Assembly: GCA_020427985.1 (NCBI GenBank)
Contig: JAGQNR010000002.1
Coordinates: forward strand, 77,241 to 140,631
DNA length: 63,391 bases
Source of the DNA: Candidatus Saccharimonadota bacterium
GTDB taxonomy: Bacteria; Patescibacteriota; Saccharimonadia; Saccharimonadales; UBA4665
Direction: 5' to 3'
Of the stretch, positions 1 to 8,163 are shown one piece after another. The translations under genes and the position numbers were made by a program. The first letter of the stretch is position 1. Each line of letters begins with the position of its first letter. The notes below the pieces were generated by a model. It was not told where the DNA came from, ran no database searches, and saw only the letters and a program-made list of their open reading frames with translations.

Positions 1-356
1 GCACTTACCTTTTCGCTATCAACACCCTCGTTGTATTGTACAATTACCACCATAAAATTGGCCTCACTGGTGGCTTTGACCGATTTTACTTCTGGTCGAG
101 TTAGTAAATAGTTGCTGAGTGGTTTGGCAACGGCTGCATCCACTTTCGAGGGGTCATTGACCGCATAGGTGCCCTGAGCAACAGCATAAGGCACATTAAT
201 AGCTGGAAACCCGTCACGTTTTAAGAGTACTGTATAGCTGAGTATTCCATACCCAACCAAAGCAGTAGCAAGTACTGCGGTAAGTACTTTGCGTTCAAAA
301 AAATAGTTTGTAAATCGTTGCAGGAATCCTCGTCTTTCGGTGGTATTTTTTGGCAT
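1..356 (-). CDS. RND-family (AcrB-like) transporter, N-terminal fragment
   Basis: The reading frame starts with ATG at 356 and is still open at the left edge, so only about 118 residues are visible. After a basic N-terminus there is one hydrophobic segment (about residues 25-45), followed by GFPAINVPYAVAQGTY and then PEVKSVKATS. This is the start of the porter domain of AcrB-type RND pumps, where a first transmembrane helix is followed by a (F/Y)P-rich strand and a VxxVxSxS strand. The substrate cannot be told from this piece; in monoderm bacteria such proteins export lipids or drugs. It is transcribed leftwards, away from the SanA-like gene on the same strand. Confidence 0.7.
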   Translation of the reverse strand, partial: MPKNTTERRGFLQRFTNYFFERKVLTAVLATALVGYGILSYTVLLKRDGFPAINVPYAVAQGTYAVNDPSKVDAAVAKPLSNYLLTRPEVKSVKATSEANFMVVIVQYNEGVDSEKVS

Positions 357-421
357 TTTTTCTCCTCTTATTTCGCTATTGTAGCAGGTAACGATTACAC
401 ATTGGAACACTTTTACAGTAT

Positions 422-1075
422 CTACAACTTCCGGAGTGCCAATTGCATAAAAAGTTTGTCAGTAGAAAGCCATTCCCGAAGCATATACCACCCCATATTT
501 CGGGTGCTGATACGCGTCGGGGCGTCAAGTCCAATAGTATCGATACCATTTTTTTGACAAGTCATAACTGCGCGCGGCAAATGATATCCCTGTGTTACTA
601 CAATCGCACTCGTTATTTCCCGGACGTGTCTCGCGCGGTAGCAAGAGTCGTAGGTATCAAACCCAAACTTATCCATCATGATTGCCTCTGCCGGCACACC
701 AAGCTTTATTGCCTCACGCTGCATGATGTAGGGTTCGTCATGATTGGGTTGTCGCCCATCGCCGCTCATAAGGATGCGATTCACCCGCCCCGCCTCGTAC
801 AATGCCACTGCTGCTTTTACCCTAATAAGCAAAAACGCGCTCGGGTTTGTGCCTTTGTCCTTAAGGGCAGCTCCAAAAACAATCGCCGTATCACGTTTAG
901 GCAGCTGTATGGTTGGCACTTTTTCGCCGTTGTATCGTATCTGTCGAGTAGTGTAGTTGGCATAGATACTGGGCCCCCAAAGCACTATTGCTCCTGCGGC
1001 AATAATCATACACAGTAAGAACTTTGCCCCAGAATGAGTTTTTTTGTCAGTTCCTCGACTTTGTTTTCTGAACAT
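422..1075 (-). CDS. SanA/YdcF-like DUF218 membrane protein
   Basis: A 217-residue protein with one N-terminal membrane anchor (about residues 19-36) and a DUF218 domain. Visible family features are the strand TAIVFGAAL, the helix RVKAAVALYEAGRV leading into ILMSGDG, the EPYIMQREAIKLGVP segment and the late SAIVVTQGYHLPRAV strand. SanA/YdcF proteins are linked to envelope integrity; their reaction is not well defined. The start is supported by a TATACT box at 1082-1087 placed 6 nt before the ATG, which suggests a leaderless mRNA. No partner gene is obvious beside it. Confidence 0.8.
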   Translation of the reverse strand: MFRKQSRGTDKKTHSGAKFLLCMIIAAGAIVLWGPSIYANYTTRQIRYNGEKVPTIQLPKRDTAIVFGAALKDKGTNPSAFLLIRVKAAVALYEAGRVNRILMSGDGRQPNHDEPYIMQREAIKLGVPAEAIMMDKFGFDTYDSCYRARHVREITSAIVVTQGYHLPRAVMTCQKNGIDTIGLDAPTRISTRNMGWYMLREWLSTDKLFMQLALRKL

Positions 1076-1253
1076 GCTTATAGTATACCTTGGCTAAGGT
1101 ATATGTACTTATTTTTACTTGGGATTTTTTTATTACACCTTAAAAAAATTTTATTTTTACCTGGAATACTTAAAGAGCAATTGTGAGAATATTAACATTA
1201 CTGCCCCAGTTCGTTTGCTATGATTATTACAAACGATTAATCAAGGAGGTGTG

Positions 1254-1478
1254 ATGAGCATTTTTGACGACCTAAAAGCCAAAGCAGATTTAAACAGTGA
1301 CGGCAAGCTGAGCAAAGAGGACATCGACTCTCTCAAGGAAAAGGGATTGCCTCAGGATGTTATCGGGAAGCTCAAAGGCTTGGCAGACCAAAACGACGAC
1401 GGCAAAATCAACCTAGACGATATCAAAAACAGTGGCCTCACCGATCTCCAAGATAAACTGACCGGTTTGTTTAAATAG
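1254..1478 (+). CDS. Small EF-hand protein
   Basis: A short acidic, Lys-rich soluble protein with two EF-hand calcium loops, DLNSDGKLSKED and DQNDDGKINLDD, each with the expected Asp/Asn/Asp/Gly/Glu-or-Asp spacing. A GTG at 1251 precedes the ATG at 1254; the strong AAGGAGG at 1243-1249 is better spaced for the ATG. There is no signal peptide or membrane segment, so it should stay in the cytoplasm. It could bind Ca2+ as a buffer or sensor. The following gene starts 15 nt after its stop on the same strand and may be co-transcribed. Confidence 0.75.
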   Translation: MSIFDDLKAKADLNSDGKLSKEDIDSLKEKGLPQDVIGKLKGLADQNDDGKINLDDIKNSGLTDLQDKLTGLFK

Positions 1479-1492
1479 CGCCACGTGCACCC

Positions 1493-1735
1493 ATGGCCTT
1501 CAATCACTATGCCAAACTCAAGCGTATCATTGATGCCCTTGAGCCGGGTTGGTATATAAAGCGTATCAACAGACCAACGACTGCCAAAACGTTTCGAGGC
1601 GAAACACGGTTCTTTAATCACTACTATCGGCTCTATGACGTAGATGGGAGCGAGGTAAAATTTGGTAAGTTTCAACAACTTGATCGTCTCGCAAGTGTTC
1701 TTGGCTGTGATGCCTATGACCTACCTGTTCGATAG
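1493..1735 (+). CDS. Conserved-looking hypothetical protein, 80 aa
   Basis: I do not recognise the family. The protein is basic and aromatic-rich, with a GWYIKRINRPTTAKTFRGE stretch that could be a compact beta-rich nucleic-acid-binding fold, and a C-terminal helix LDRLASVLG. It begins 15 nt after the EF-hand gene stop, and no good ribosome binding site is seen, so translation may be coupled. A reverse-strand frame covering 1352-1678 overlaps both genes but has no domain content and is likely spurious. Confidence 0.5.
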   Translation: MAFNHYAKLKRIIDALEPGWYIKRINRPTTAKTFRGETRFFNHYYRLYDVDGSEVKFGKFQQLDRLASVLGCDAYDLPVR

Positions 1736-1743
1736 TTAACTAC

Positions 1744-2127
1744 CTACATTTTGATTGTGTGTGTTTCGAGCCATGCAGCGATGGCCTCGACATCGAGATG
1801 TTTCAGCGCAACCTCTACTGCAAAATCCTCCAGGTGTTTAGTATCAGCGGATATATTCCACCCATTACGCATTAAGAAAACGGCCGATACTGTTATTCCG
1901 GTACGCTTGTTCCCGTCCGCGAAGGGATAATCGCCAATTATATTTCTGATATACACCGCAGCCTTTTGAAGTACACCGACGTATTGCTTGACGCCAAATA
2001 CTGGCTGCTTAGGAGCATCGACAACCCAATACAGCCTGTCGTGGTCTCTTACCCCGTGAGAACGACATAATCTTTGATAATAATAAAAATGCAATCGAAG
2101 TATTTCTTCAGCGGTAAGGTACTTCAT
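1744..2127 (-). CDS. Doc-type Fic-domain toxin with catalytic His replaced by Tyr
   Basis: A 127-residue Doc-like protein. The helix-turn signature of Doc toxins, normally HxFxDGNKR, reads YPFADGNKRTG here (Y67, D71, N73, K74, R75). Doc phosphorylates EF-Tu using the His of this motif, so the Tyr should disable catalysis; a His-to-Tyr change at this position is the classic way to detoxify phage P1 Doc. The DNA codon is TAT, one base from CAT. Its start overlaps the stop of the AbrB-type antitoxin gene (TAATG), as expected of a TA operon. Fold and operon are clear; activity is doubtful. Confidence 0.8.
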   Translation of the reverse strand: MKYLTAEEILRLHFYYYQRLCRSHGVRDHDRLYWVVDAPKQPVFGVKQYVGVLQKAAVYIRNIIGDYPFADGNKRTGITVSAVFLMRNGWNISADTKHLEDFAVEVALKHLDVEAIAAWLETHTIKM

Positions 2128-2342
2128 TACCGATTAGCTAGGTTCTTCAGAGTTTCCCCATAGTGGCTCTTGAAATTATTATATTCTGCCACGAGGGTGT
2201 CCTCGGTTGCATGCACAGGCTCAAAGGTTATTTTAATTGAGTCACCAATCTTTAAGCCAAGTCGTTTATACTCCTTCGCAGGGATAGTCAATCCTGCGCT
2301 GGTGCCGATTTTGATGGTTTTTTGAATCGTGGTAAATGTCAT
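2127..2342 (-). CDS. AbrB/MazE-like antitoxin
   Basis: A 71-residue protein with an N-terminal swapped-hairpin AbrB motif: KIGTSAGLTIPAKEYKRLG followed by GDSIKITFEP. Such proteins bind DNA as dimers and neutralise a toxin through a flexible C-terminal tail, here about residues 50-71. It is the first gene of the pair and its stop overlaps the toxin start by one base (TAATG). It probably autorepresses its own promoter. The toxin partner is a Doc-type protein, a pairing known for AbrB-like as well as Phd-like antitoxins. Confidence 0.75.
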   Translation of the reverse strand: MTFTTIQKTIKIGTSAGLTIPAKEYKRLGLKIGDSIKITFEPVHATEDTLVAEYNNFKSHYGETLKNLANR

Positions 2343-2403
2343 AGCTGCGTCCTAGCATATATCACGAAACATTACGATATTATTATGTTTTATTGCGGAT
2401 GTT

Positions 2404-3714
2404 CTAGCTAATCAACTCACTTATTGCAACACGTTTTTGCTCGGTTGTGTCGCGGTCACGCACGGTGACGGTGTCGTCCTCGAGCGTATCAAAGTCTACT
2501 ACCACGCAATATGGCGTACCGATTTCGTCCTGCCGACGATAGCGCTTACCAATATTACCATTGTCATCCCATATAATGTTGCCGTACTTCTGCTTCAGCT
2601 GCGCATAAACCTCACGAGCTTTTGCCACCAACTCTGGCTTGTTCTTGAGCAACGGTGATACACAATATTTCACTGGTGCTAAATGTTCAGGCAAGGCAAG
2701 ATAGATACGCTTTTCACCGTTTTGCTCGTCACTACGATAGGCAGCACATAGCACGGCCATAAATGCCCGTTCTAATCCAAAACTTGGCTCAATGACATGC
2801 GGCACAAAGCTAGCCGACCCATCCTTGGGCCGATATTCCATACTCTTGCCACTAACACGTTGAATGTTGGCAAGGTCAAAATCGGTGCGATAGGCAAGCC
2901 CCATCAGCTCTTCGCGACCAATTGGGTAATCGTATTCAAAGTCGATGGTACGTTTGCTATAGTGCGCCCGGTCTGTTTCTAGCACTTCAAGCTCATGAAC
3001 ACTCTCTAGCGGAAGCCCCAGCAAGTTAAACCACTTTCTGCACAGCTCTATCCACATTTCAAAGCTTTCTTGCCAACAGTCTGGGTGAACAAAATATTCA
3101 ATTTCCATTTGCTCAAATTCACGGCTACGAAACACAAAATCACGAGGGCTAATCTCATTACGGAATGCCTTGCCCTGCTGAGCAATACCAAATGGCACAT
3201 CTGGGTAAAAAGTATCGACTATATTCTTAAAGTTGGTAAAGATACCCTGAGCGGTTTCGGGTCGAAGGTACGATATGCTTTTTTCATCAGCAATCGGACC
3301 GACCGAAGTTTGAAACATCATATTAAAGGCCCTTGCCTCACCAAAAGTATTCGTCTTTCCGCAGGTTGGACACTTGTTTGGGTCGGTAAGTTTATCGGCA
3401 CGAAAGCGTCCTTTGCAGTTGGCACATTCGACGAGCGGATCGGTAAAGGTGTCCACATGGCCACTTGCCTGCCAAACTTTTTGGTTCATAAGTATGGCTG
3501 CATCAACCCCATACATACCGTCAAGGTCGTCAACAAACATTTTCCACCACAACTGCATGATATTGCGCTTTAGTTGCACGCCCAAGGGGCCGTAGTCCCA
3601 TGTTCCAGCCAAACCGCCGTATACTTCACTTCCCTGAAAAATAAATCCACGGCGCTTGCAAAGGCTGACGATATCATCAAGTTGTACTGTCGGTGGGATG
3701 GTATTTTGCGTCAT
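2404..3714 (-). CDS. glyS: Glycine--tRNA ligase (single-chain, alpha2 type)
   Basis: Class II aminoacyl-tRNA synthetase that charges tRNA-Gly. Visible features are GSEVYGGLAGTWDYGPLG near the N-terminus, motif 2 around FRNEISPRDFVFRSREFEQME, motif 3 in EPSFGLERAFMAVL and a C-terminal anticodon-binding domain. Two CxxC pairs (CANC and CPTC) in the insertion could hold zinc. About 436 residues fits the Thermus/Gram-positive single-chain type rather than GlyQ/GlyS. An upstream ATG at 3741 exists, but TATAGT at 3721-3726 lies 6 nt before the ATG at 3714, so the shorter start with a leaderless mRNA is preferred. Confidence 0.93.
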   Translation of the reverse strand: MTQNTIPPTVQLDDIVSLCKRRGFIFQGSEVYGGLAGTWDYGPLGVQLKRNIMQLWWKMFVDDLDGMYGVDAAILMNQKVWQASGHVDTFTDPLVECANCKGRFRADKLTDPNKCPTCGKTNTFGEARAFNMMFQTSVGPIADEKSISYLRPETAQGIFTNFKNIVDTFYPDVPFGIAQQGKAFRNEISPRDFVFRSREFEQMEIEYFVHPDCWQESFEMWIELCRKWFNLLGLPLESVHELEVLETDRAHYSKRTIDFEYDYPIGREELMGLAYRTDFDLANIQRVSGKSMEYRPKDGSASFVPHVIEPSFGLERAFMAVLCAAYRSDEQNGEKRIYLALPEHLAPVKYCVSPLLKNKPELVAKAREVYAQLKQKYGNIIWDDNGNIGKRYRRQDEIGTPYCVVVDFDTLEDDTVTVRDRDTTEQKRVAISELIS

Positions 3715-3767
3715 ACTCCTACTATACTGGGTTAAAACCATAAAATCTACCTCTGTAGATATTTCGA

Positions 3768-4460
3768 TTAGATGCGCAGGTGCTCATGTCGCATAGCAAG
3801 CAAGAGCGGTGCTGTCTGCTCGGCTAGGTCGCCGTGCCCAACAACACGAAGGAGCTGTTTTGGCGTGTTCGTCACAAAGACTAGTCGCAACCACTTAATT
3901 GTTTCGGCCGTATAGTTGCCCTCGCTGGCTGGTTCAAAGCCCATTGCCTCAAGAACAAAGCTATACCGTACATCAGCTTGCAGCTTTTCGCCAATCGTCG
4001 CTGTCGTTAAATTGGGCGTCATACCAGAGAGTCGCAGCAATGTAGCATCAAACCACAGCTTGACTAGTATAAGCGGAAGCTGTCTGTCTGCTAGCGCCGC
4101 CAACGCCGTTGCTAGAAAGTGAAAGTACGTTTCATCTACGGAGTCCTCTGTCAGGGTGTTCACTATTTTGAGCACTTCATAGCCATACATAGTACGGTCG
4201 ATGTCTTGTAGTATTTCGTGGTGCTCTGTCTGCAAACGCGTCGAGACCAATCGACTCAAACCACTTTTGCTAGCAATATAGGTCATTTCGTTGATAGCAA
4301 ATAGCTCTATACCGCCAGCTAGCTTGCTTTTTACCTTACGAACTCCTTTGGCGACGAGTCCAATTTTGCCGTGCTTGGGAGTAATAATCGTAATAATTCT
4401 GTCAGCTTCACCATAAGTAACACGACTCAGTACAATCGCACGGGTTGTTATCTGTTTCAT
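3768..4460 (-). CDS. recO: DNA repair protein RecO
   Basis: A 230-residue RecO: N-terminal OB fold (TTRAIVLSRVTYGEADRIITI, GKIGLVAKGVRK) and a helical C-terminal part. RecO anneals SSB-coated single strands and, with RecR, loads RecA in gap repair. The C-terminal CxxC zinc motif found in some RecO proteins is absent, as in E. coli. Its ATG overlaps the stop of the upstream receiver gene by 4 nt (ATGA), placing it in one operon with the degenerate two-component pair. Confidence 0.88.
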   Translation of the reverse strand: MKQITTRAIVLSRVTYGEADRIITIITPKHGKIGLVAKGVRKVKSKLAGGIELFAINEMTYIASKSGLSRLVSTRLQTEHHEILQDIDRTMYGYEVLKIVNTLTEDSVDETYFHFLATALAALADRQLPLILVKLWFDATLLRLSGMTPNLTTATIGEKLQADVRYSFVLEAMGFEPASEGNYTAETIKWLRLVFVTNTPKQLLRVVGHGDLAEQTAPLLLAMRHEHLRI

Positions 4461-4846
4461 AACGGACGTGCAGTCCTTGCGTCAAGTACAACGTTGCAAA
4501 ACTCATCAATCGAGGTATGTGCTTTGTGCAACACGGCTCTCACGCCCAGTTGCTCACTCACTTCTCGCACGACCGCCAGCTCTTCTGCAGCCAGCACCGT
4601 ATGTATAACGACAGGAATATTGAGCCACTCGGCATAACTCTTGCATTCGTACAAAAACTCAACACCATTGTGCATTGGTATTTGTAGTTCCACTACGATA
4701 ACGTCAGGCGTCTTGGTATCGGCCGCGGCAATCGCCGCCTGAGCAGTGCGAACACTCTCAACGGCAGCACCCCGTTTGCGGAGAGCACGGGCGTAGGCTC
4801 TTGCCAAAATAACATCGGGCTCTAGCAATAATACTCGTAGTGACAT
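4457..4846 (-). CDS. Degenerate response-regulator receiver domain
   Basis: A 129-residue stand-alone receiver fold: beta1 LRVLLLEPD with only part of the acidic pocket (E9, D11), beta3 DVIVVELQIPMHNGVEFL, beta4 IPVVIHTVL and beta5 AVLHKAH with the conserved Lys (K108). The phospho-acceptor Asp is replaced by Glu (E53), so it cannot be phosphorylated normally and may mimic the active state. No output domain is present. It lies between a histidine-kinase-like gene and recO, with 3-nt and overlapping junctions, so the three are probably co-transcribed. Confidence 0.75.
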   Translation of the reverse strand: MSLRVLLLEPDVILARAYARALRKRGAAVESVRTAQAAIAAADTKTPDVIVVELQIPMHNGVEFLYECKSYAEWLNIPVVIHTVLAAEELAVVREVSEQLGVRAVLHKAHTSIDEFCNVVLDARTARPL

Positions 4847-4849
4847 CAG

Positions 4850-5581
4850 CTAGACCAATCGCAGTTGATAGCACGGAGTCAGTGTCACTGCCAATCCTTT
4901 AAGGTTCCGGTTTTGAGATACAAATAACCGGCACGCCACTGTTTCAAATAGACTTTCGGCTACAAACACCCCAGCTGCGGGGCCACCCAATAGCGATTGC
5001 ACAGGCTGGGCTGCCCGCCCTTGTAATTGCCGAGCTCGTCGAAAAGCCGAAACATTCAGAGCATTATGCAACCCATACAAGCCAGCTGTAATACCGTAGC
5101 GACTACGTTTGGCAACCAGCACCACTGGCGCTGGCGTATCTGACTGTGACTCTGCCATTAAAAGTACTTGCCCAAGGCTCATAAAAGCTGCTTTTAGTAC
5201 TGACCGATCGGTCATAATTGGTCCAAGCTCTTTATAAAAATCAAATGTCAATTGTACACCAAGCAGTTTTGCAAATGGCTGAAGCTCATCCGCCGCCTCC
5301 CTGAGAACTGAAAGTATGCTCACCGGCTCAACGACGAGCACATCTGTTGAGGAGCGTAGCCGTAAGCTTAGCATATAACTCTCGGTGAGCTGCATGGCTG
5401 TACGAGTAATGGCGCTAGCAGCATCAGACTGTTTACTTTTGGTCGTACCGTCAAGCTCCTGAAGCTTTGTGAGTTGCAAAAACGATACATGTAGTTGTTC
5501 AGCCAGGCTCAAAAACAGTCTTTGTTCAGTCGATCCGTCCCCATCAGTCATTCTGTACGCCATGTACCCCCGCTCTGCCAC
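4850..5581 (-). CDS. Degenerate histidine-kinase-like protein
   Basis: A 243-residue protein that resembles the core of a histidine kinase without sensor or membrane parts. The N-terminal helices (LAEQLHVSFLQLTKLQELD) resemble a DHp segment with one candidate His; PVSILSVLREAADELQPFA and the following VQLTFDFY strand match the start of a HATPase domain. SVLKAAFMSLGQVLL sits where the N-box should be but lacks its Asn, and GGPAAGVFVAESLFE stands in for the G2 box. ATP binding is therefore doubtful. Start is GTG at 5581; ATG codons at 5563 and 5551 are alternatives. It directly precedes a receiver that also lacks its key residue. Confidence 0.6.
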   Translation of the reverse strand: MAERGYMAYRMTDGDGSTEQRLFLSLAEQLHVSFLQLTKLQELDGTTKSKQSDAASAITRTAMQLTESYMLSLRLRSSTDVLVVEPVSILSVLREAADELQPFAKLLGVQLTFDFYKELGPIMTDRSVLKAAFMSLGQVLLMAESQSDTPAPVVLVAKRSRYGITAGLYGLHNALNVSAFRRARQLQGRAAQPVQSLLGGPAAGVFVAESLFETVACRLFVSQNRNLKGLAVTLTPCYQLRLV

Positions 5582-5623
5582 CCTTAATACTGCGCTTAGT
5601 ATATAGGGTTTAGAACCACGAAT

Positions 5624-6292
5624 CTATGGTACAAACGAAAGCTTGGGCAAAATAATGTTGTTAAAATCATTCATAAATGTCTCGGACTCTGTCCATACTT
5701 TGAGGGTTTTATCTCGCAGTGGCAAAATAATAACACTACCTTGTTTTTTGGGGGTAATTTGACCGTCCACTCGCGAACCAACCACCGATGGTACCGCCGT
5801 CAATCGAAACGGGGCCACTGTGACCTTGCCGGTACGTTGCTGGGCAGTATACTGCCCCAACACCGAGCTATACGTCGATGCCAGCACCTGTACGCGCAGA
5901 GCAAAAGTTGCATCTTGTGCGTTAACTGGTGGTACTATATCTGGATTTAAAAACACATCAACTGGGGTTGCTCCGTTGGGAATACCCTGATTATAGGCAC
6001 TCCATGTTTTTGGAAACTCCATACGTACGCTTCCGTACGCATCTGGGCCAACATATGTTTTAAGGGGGTTCTTAGCAGCTTCAGCATACTTCACTGCTTC
6101 CTCAGCCTGAACCTTTTTAGTGTTCTCTGCGACTGCAGTCGCGACCAGTTGATCGGACTTACTCTTGTATGTGCTTCGTTCGCCAAACGACCAAGCACCA
6201 AAAATAATCAGCCCAATCAAGGCCAATCCCATTACAACAAAGCCACCAATTACCGCGAGCGATCCCTGTTGGTTAAACAATGATTTTTGCAT
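5624..6292 (-). CDS. Single-pass membrane protein of unknown function
   Basis: A protein of about 222 residues with one N-terminal transmembrane helix (FVVMGLALIGLIIFGAW), a charged helical linker rich in Lys, Glu and Ala, and a beta-rich extracytoplasmic domain beginning near YVGPDAYGSVRMEFPKTW. The fold of that domain is reminiscent of PsbP-like or lipoprotein sorting domains, but I cannot name it. In-frame ATGs occur at 6331, 6301 and 6292; TACCAT at 6302-6307 overlaps the region before 6301, so 6292 fits the leaderless pattern seen elsewhere best. Confidence 0.65.
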   Translation of the reverse strand: MQKSLFNQQGSLAVIGGFVVMGLALIGLIIFGAWSFGERSTYKSKSDQLVATAVAENTKKVQAEEAVKYAEAAKNPLKTYVGPDAYGSVRMEFPKTWSAYNQGIPNGATPVDVFLNPDIVPPVNAQDATFALRVQVLASTYSSVLGQYTAQQRTGKVTVAPFRLTAVPSVVGSRVDGQITPKKQGSVIILPLRDKTLKVWTESETFMNDFNNIILPKLSFVP

Positions 6293-6334
6293 ACTGCTCA
6301 TATGGTACTGTACAGAGACCAATAAACGCAAGCG

Positions 6335-6820
6335 TTAACGATCCTTTGGGGCATAATCGTAGCGAAACACCCCATCTTGCTCGCGAATAGCTTGCCTATT
6401 CGGTATTCGAAACGCAACCGACACAAGTGGACTGCCAATTTCCTGCATACGCTCATCAAGTTTGGGCATAAAACGGTCAAGCAAAAACACAAATACTCCG
6501 TCACATGCCGGCCATGATTCATGCCAAAAGCTCCCCCATATTATTCTTACTTGTTTGCGATAACGCCAGGTTCGCACCCGTGCCACAATAACGAGCAATG
6601 GATTCAGTTCGATGCCGACCACCTGTAGGCCTCTCTGGGCAGCAGCTAGGAGCACTGCACCGTCACCACTTCCGAGTTCCAGCAAGGTTTGTCCCGGTTG
6701 CAAATCAAGCAAATCAAGTGCTGCAGTAATCTGCGGCTTCAGAGTCGGTAAATACGGTGCCCCCACCAGCAGTACTCCCGCAAAGCATACTCCAACCAGT
6801 AGCAAACTGAGCAGTAGCAT
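6335..6820 (-). CDS. Membrane-anchored SAM-dependent methyltransferase-like protein
   Basis: A 161-residue protein with an N-terminal hydrophobic anchor (about residues 1-22) and a small class I methyltransferase core: motif I is LLELGSGDGAVLLAAA and the next strand ends in the acidic residue of VVGIELNP. The remaining strands are short and the usual (N/D)PP(Y/F) motif is not seen, so the substrate is unknown; lipid or quinone-type substrates are possible for a membrane-tethered enzyme. It begins 2 nt after the xseB stop and is probably part of the xseA-xseB operon. Confidence 0.65.
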   Translation of the reverse strand: MLLLSLLLVGVCFAGVLLVGAPYLPTLKPQITAALDLLDLQPGQTLLELGSGDGAVLLAAAQRGLQVVGIELNPLLVIVARVRTWRYRKQVRIIWGSFWHESWPACDGVFVFLLDRFMPKLDERMQEIGSPLVSVAFRIPNRQAIREQDGVFRYDYAPKDR

Positions 6821-6822
6821 AC

Positions 6823-7020
6823 CTAGCTATCAATCTTTTGACGAATGTCATTTTCGGCAGTACGCAGAAACTGCTCCGCTTTTTCAATCAGTTTTTTGCC
6901 TTGCTCGTGGAGCACCATGGCTCTATCCAGGTCTATGGCTTCGTCCTGGAGTTCAGAAACTATGTTCTCCAGCTCTTGGATGGATTTGGCATAATCAAAG
7001 GTATTATCTGTGGTTTTCAT
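6823..7020 (-). CDS. xseB: Exodeoxyribonuclease VII small subunit
   Basis: A 65-residue helical-hairpin protein with the XseB pattern: FDYAKSIQELENIVSELQ, then DLDRAMVLHEQGKKLIEKAEQFL. Several copies bind one XseA to form exonuclease VII, which degrades single-stranded DNA from both ends in mismatch and damage repair. It starts 3 nt after the xseA stop, an operon order shared by most bacteria. Confidence 0.9.
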   Translation of the reverse strand: MKTTDNTFDYAKSIQELENIVSELQDEAIDLDRAMVLHEQGKKLIEKAEQFLRTAENDIRQKIDS

Positions 7021-7023
7021 GTG

Positions 7024-8163
7024 TTACTCCTCGGTTATTTTTGGTATCTTACGTTCGATTGATTTCACCTGGGATTCTATATTTCCATCTGATAGTTTTA
7101 CTTGGAATAATTGCTGCGGCGCTAACTGCTCTACCGAACGTAGCACCCTACCACCCTGCAGAACAAGAGCATAGCCCAGAGCAAGTGGCCGTTCGGGGTC
7201 AAGTGCTGTCAGTATGTTGTTAAGCGCAGCTAACTTTGCGGCAGCCCGACTGTAACATTGCCGTAGTCCCTCATCAAGCAGCATAGCGGTATGTACTATT
7301 TGTCTTTTTTTAGCTGTTATTACTCCTTGCGCTAGCTGGTCAAGTTGGCGTGACATAGTAGAGAGGTCTTGCAGCTCGCGCTTCTTGTCTGGAAGCAGCA
7401 ATTCGGCAGCATTACTCGGCGTGCTTGCCCGTACATCGGCCGCCAGCTCAGCGAGGGATACATCAATCTCGTGGCCGATAGCTACTAACGTCGGAATACG
7501 ACTGACTGCGACTGCCCGCACCACCCGTTCGTCATTAAACGATGCCAGATCTTCGGCGCTGCCTCCGCCGCGTATCACTACTACTACGTCAGCAACTTCT
7601 GCTTGTTTGTTGGCAGTTTCGACTGCACTCACCACTTGTTCGGCTGAGGCATCACCCTGCACCAGCACATTATAAAAATCAATCGTCAGACCAACCCAAC
7701 GCTCCTTGGCAATCTTAATAAAATCGGCGTAGGCGGCAGAAGTGCCAGCGGTAATGAGCGCTATTCGCTTGGGTGGATGCGGCAGCGGTCGTTTACGAGC
7801 CTGGTCAAACAATCCCTCCTTGTCAAGTTTTGCGGCCAACAGCTCGGCTGCCTTGCGAAGCGCCCCCTCACCTAACAGATGTACAGACTGGCAGTTAATG
7901 CTAAAACCAAAACGTGGGTGCAGCTTCGGCGCCCCTACTATACGTACCCTCATGCCATCTTCGAGCGGTCCTGGCAGCATATACATCATTCCAAAACAGC
8001 GCACCGAAGCTTCGGCGTCCTTAATGTCAAAGTAAACCCATTTGTCTTGACTTGTCTTAATATTACTGAGCTCACCCTCAATCTCGACCACAGGGTAAGC
8101 AAACTCAATCGTTTGGTTGATATACGCTACAAAATCAGAAACGCCGTAAATAATTCTTTCCAT
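7024..8163 (-). CDS. xseA: Exodeoxyribonuclease VII large subunit
   Basis: A 379-residue XseA. The N-terminal OB fold is visible (VVEIEGELSNIKTSQDKWVYFDIKD), followed by the catalytic region with RIALITAGTSAAYADF, DVVVVIRGGGSAEDLASFND and TLVAIGHEIDVSLAELAAD. The C-terminal coiled coil that holds XseB is shorter than in E. coli (456 aa), as is common in CPR genomes. Its ATG shares one base with the stop of the flippase-like gene upstream (TAATG), so the block 9233-6335 is likely one transcript. Confidence 0.92.
   Translation of the reverse strand: MERIIYGVSDFVAYINQTIEFAYPVVEIEGELSNIKTSQDKWVYFDIKDAEASVRCFGMMYMLPGPLEDGMRVRIVGAPKLHPRFGFSINCQSVHLLGEGALRKAAELLAAKLDKEGLFDQARKRPLPHPPKRIALITAGTSAAYADFIKIAKERWVGLTIDFYNVLVQGDASAEQVVSAVETANKQAEVADVVVVIRGGGSAEDLASFNDERVVRAVAVSRIPTLVAIGHEIDVSLAELAADVRASTPSNAAELLLPDKKRELQDLSTMSRQLDQLAQGVITAKKRQIVHTAMLLDEGLRQCYSRAAAKLAALNNILTALDPERPLALGYALVLQGGRVLRSVEQLAPQQLFQVKLSDGNIESQVKSIERKIPKITEE

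Noticed and set aside
1352-1678. 108-codon minus-strand frame
   Set aside because: It is antisense to the EF-hand gene and its companion, which have better coding evidence.
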